Source of the DNA: Burkholderiaceae bacterium
GTDB taxonomy: Bacteria > Pseudomonadota > Gammaproteobacteria > Burkholderiales > Burkholderiaceae_C
Direction of reading: 5' to 3'
Assembly: GCA_031276435.1 (NCBI GenBank)
Contig: JAISNB010000020.1
Span: 1-6,570, forward strand
DNA: 6,570 bases
In this document: one piece after another, positions 5,115 to 6,570 of the stretch
Position numbering within the stretch: the stretch's first letter is position 1
Layout: each line of letters opens with the position of its first letter
Notes under the pieces: generated by a model
The model's input: the letters and a program-made list of their open reading frames with translations, nothing else
The model's database searches: none
Told to the model about the DNA's origin: nothing
Program-made: the position numbers and the translations under genes

Positions 5115-5870
5115 ATGAAGTTTCCCGCTGAAACCAGCCAGCCGCAGCAACAAGCGCCGCAAGCGGCCGTGCCGCCGCCACCACCGCGTCTGCTCCAGGC
5201 CGGAGAAGTGCTCTCCTACGTGCAAGCGGTCTACGAGCGCATTTACGTCAACCCGGTCTGGGTCAGGCGGCTCGACCGCAACAGCGTCGTGCGCGCCCTG
5301 CTCTTTCTCAACGACCGGCGCATGATGAAGGCCTATCTGGACAAAATCAAACCGGCTGGCAAAGTCTGGATGCTGGCCCATGTGTATGGCGATCTGGTCA
5401 AGCAAGTGGCGGCCAAAGTGGGGCCAGCCGGTCAACTGTGGCTGTGCGACGCCACGCCCATCCAGGTGGCGCGCGCCAAAAGCAAGCTGGCCCACGCGCC
5501 GCAAGCTGGCGTCTGGCACGCCGACGCGGCCTGTTTCTCTCCGCCGGGCGCGCCCGATCTGATTTGCAGCTTTTTCCTGCTGCACGAAGTGCCAGAGGAG
5601 AAAAAACGGGAAATCGTCGACAACGTACTCCGCCACCTGAGCGCGCACGGCGGCGAGGCGCTGTTTGTGGACTACCACAATCCGTCCTGGTGGCAACCCG
5701 TGCGCTACATTTTGCTGGCCGTCAACCGCTGGCTGGAGCCTTTTTCCGGGGCGCTCTGGAAAAACGCCATCAGCAGCTACGCCAGCCACCCCGACGATTT
5801 TGTATGGGAAAAGCGCACCCTGTTTGCCAATGTCTACCAGATGGTCACCGTGCGCCGCAAGCCAGACTGA
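5115..5870 (+). CDS. rquA: RquA-like protein (rhodoquinone biosynthesis, SAM-methyltransferase fold)
   Basis: A 251-residue soluble protein with a Pro/Gln-rich N-terminus (1-25) and a class I SAM-methyltransferase-like domain. RquA converts ubiquinone to rhodoquinone, using SAM as amino donor, for fumarate respiration at low oxygen. Blocks I recognise from this family: the N-terminal helix with RRLDRNSVVRALLF (51-64); VWMLAHVYGD (84-93) where normal methyltransferases have a Gly-x-Gly-x-Gly loop; CDATPIQVARAKSKL (111-125); FFLLHEVPEEKKREIVD (153-169); FVDYHNP (184-190); LEPFSGALW (207-215); and VYQMVTVRR (240-248). Differences such as WQPVRY (193-198) and KRTLFANVYQ (233-242) mean a neighbouring subfamily of unknown activity is possible. 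The ATG at 5115 has only a weak AGAG (5105-5108) upstream. Placement behind a Crp/Fnr regulator agrees with an oxygen-responsive role; no second FNR-type box is seen in the 137-base gap. Confidence 0.65.
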   Translation: MKFPAETSQPQQQAPQAAVPPPPPRLLQAGEVLSYVQAVYERIYVNPVWVRRLDRNSVVRALLFLNDRRMMKAYLDKIKPAGKVWMLAHVYGDLVKQVAAKVGPAGQLWLCDATPIQVARAKSKLAHAPQAGVWHADAACFSPPGAPDLICSFFLLHEVPEEKKREIVDNVLRHLSAHGGEALFVDYHNPSWWQPVRYILLAVNRWLEPFSGALWKNAISSYASHPDDFVWEKRTLFANVYQMVTVRRKPD

Positions 5871-5981
5871 AAGCGCGCCAGAAAAGTGTGCGCCCGCATC
5901 TGTGGCATGCCTCATGGACTGTGCCGCGCCGCCGCCTGGCATCTCGCCATGGCGGGGACAGGCAAGCACCTCTTTTTCTCG

Positions 5982-6007
5982 TCATTGCGAGCGAAGCGAA
6001 GCAATCC
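5982..6007. repeat. short dispersed palindromic repeat
   Basis: TCATTGCGAGCGAAGCGAAG followed by CAATCC, with ATTGC/GCAAT (5984-5988 with 6001-6005) as the inverted ends and GCGAA repeats inside. This kind of sequence recurs between genes in many bacterial genomes. It follows the RquA-like gene by 111 bases. Confidence 0.55.
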
Positions 6008-6125
6008 ATACCTTTTCAAACGGCGCAAACGCACCCGCAAATCAACCCCTCGCTTCCTTCAGGGGGGAGATTTAAGCGATACGGTGGAATATCTGCCCCT
6101 AACCCCCTCCCATCCTCACCCCTCG

Positions 6126-6292
6126 CCCCTCTCCACAAGCGGAGAGGGGAGAAAATTGCACCCTCCCCCCTTGGGGGGAGGGTTGGGGAAAGGGAACAAA
6201 GGGGGAGGGATGGGGAGATCTCGGGGAGAGAGGATATAAAAATTATCCTCGCCCAGTTCATTACTCCCCTCTCCCCCTTCAGGGGGAGAGGG
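6126..6292. repeat. composite dispersed repeat, copy B, with three G/C-rich hairpins
   Basis: Three perfect hairpins follow one another: CCCCTCTCC/GGAGAGGGG (6126-6134 with 6141-6149), CCCTCCCCCC/GGGGGGAGGG (6161-6170 with 6173-6182), and CCCTCTCCCCC/GGGGGAGAGGG (6267-6277 with 6282-6292). Between the second and third lies an AT-rich inverted repeat GAGGATA/TATCCTC (6230-6236 with 6244-6250). The part 6232-6287 matches copy A (343-398). A further TTCAGGGGGGAG at about 6058 suggests another broken unit. No gene is supported from 5871 to 6360; the palindromes fill most of it. It lies between convergent genes, where hairpins could stop transcription from both sides. Confidence 0.7.
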
Positions 6293-6360
6293 TTGGGGTG
6301 AGGGGGAATTGCTTCATGCGGCTTGAACAGCACGGCCTTCCCGCGCGCGATTCCGCCGCT

Positions 6361-6570
6361 TTACCGCACCTGTTTGCGCCTGCGGCGCAGCATGGCCGCG
6401 CCAGCGCCAACCATACCCAAAGCCAGACCGACCAAGGCCACAGGGTTATTGACCGGTACAGCCGTTTGCACGCTGATTTTTACCGTGGCTGTCGCACCAA
6501 AACCATCTTGCGCAACAATGCGGTAAGTAAAGGTATCGATTCCAACGAATCCAGCAGCGGGCGTGTAAAC
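6361..6570 (-). CDS. C-terminus of a surface/secreted protein with Ig- or cadherin-like repeat and sorting-type tail (5' end outside window)
   Basis: The minus strand is open from the window edge to a TAA at 6361-6363, giving 69 residues. Residues 1-36 (VYTPAAGFVGIDTFTYRIVA, then QDGFGATATV and KISVQT) match the last strands of the Ig/cadherin-like repeats common in large bacterial adhesins and exported proteins. Then come Val-Pro-Val-Asn-Asn-Pro (39-43), a hydrophobic helix (about 44-60) and LRRRRK (61-66). A short Pro motif, a helix and an Arg cluster at the extreme C-terminus is the layout of exosortase-type (PEP-CTERM or IPTL-CTERM) sorting tails, though the exact signature is not matched. 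No start codon lies in the window, so this is the end of a longer gene. It may be held in the inner membrane or processed for export. Confidence 0.75.
   Translation of the reverse strand, partial: VYTPAAGFVGIDTFTYRIVAQDGFGATATVKISVQTAVPVNNPVALVGLALGMVGAGAAMLRRRRKQVR

Noticed and set aside
5094..5969. 291-residue minus-strand open frame opposite the RquA-like gene
   Set aside because: The plus strand carries recognisable family blocks; this is a GC-rich shadow.
6126..6292. A CRISPR array
   Set aside because: The repeated hairpins are unequal in sequence and spacing, with no constant repeat separated by unique spacers.
5438..6333. Open frames on both strands across the repeat region after the RquA-like gene
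   Set aside because: They translate C/G-rich hairpins and repeats into Pro/Gly/Arg-rich peptides without domains or ribosome-binding sites.

Overview
The window looks like chromosome of a high-GC beta-proteobacterium, probably Burkholderiales (Comamonadaceae-like). This is inferred from the GC-rich coding style of the central genes, an RquA-like quinone-modifying enzyme beside a Crp/Fnr regulator, a tRNA with encoded CCA, and GC-rich palindromic dispersed repeats. I cannot name a genus from the sequence.

Layout. Positions 1-248 (minus strand) hold the left end of an IS110-family insertion sequence: the first 16 codons of the recombinase run off the window edge, preceded by a strongly structured non-coding segment that fits a bridge RNA. 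Next to it lies a palindrome-rich dispersed repeat (247-398). Two tandem minus-strand genes follow (2019 down to 445): secreted or membrane proteins with a C-terminal half like staphylococcal nuclease but without its catalytic residues. A minus-strand ZIP metal transporter (3564-2284) carries an extreme His/Asp-rich C-terminal tail. A roughly 400-base gap with no supported gene leads to a tRNA-Thr(CGU) (3980-4055), with a -10 box before it and an intrinsic terminator after it. Then, on the plus strand, come a Crp/Fnr-type regulator (4345-4977) with a perfect FNR-type box and a second inverted repeat just upstream, and an RquA-like protein (5115-5870). The 490 bases after it are filled by short palindromic repeats, including a second copy of the 56-base core seen at 343-398. 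The window ends in the C-terminus of a minus-strand surface protein with an Ig/cadherin-like repeat and a sorting-type tail (6570-6361).

How the parts may work together. The regulator and the RquA-like gene make a plausible low-oxygen module: RquA makes rhodoquinone, used in fumarate respiration, and the regulator has the Glu-x-x-Ser-Arg recognition helix expected to read the TTGAT-N4-ATCAA box in front of its own gene. The ZIP transporter and the nuclease-like pair are independent of this. The most exciting non-coding candidate is the IS110 left-end RNA: a 5' hairpin, two further hairpin domains, and an 11-bp closing helix that would also cover the recombinase ribosome-binding region.
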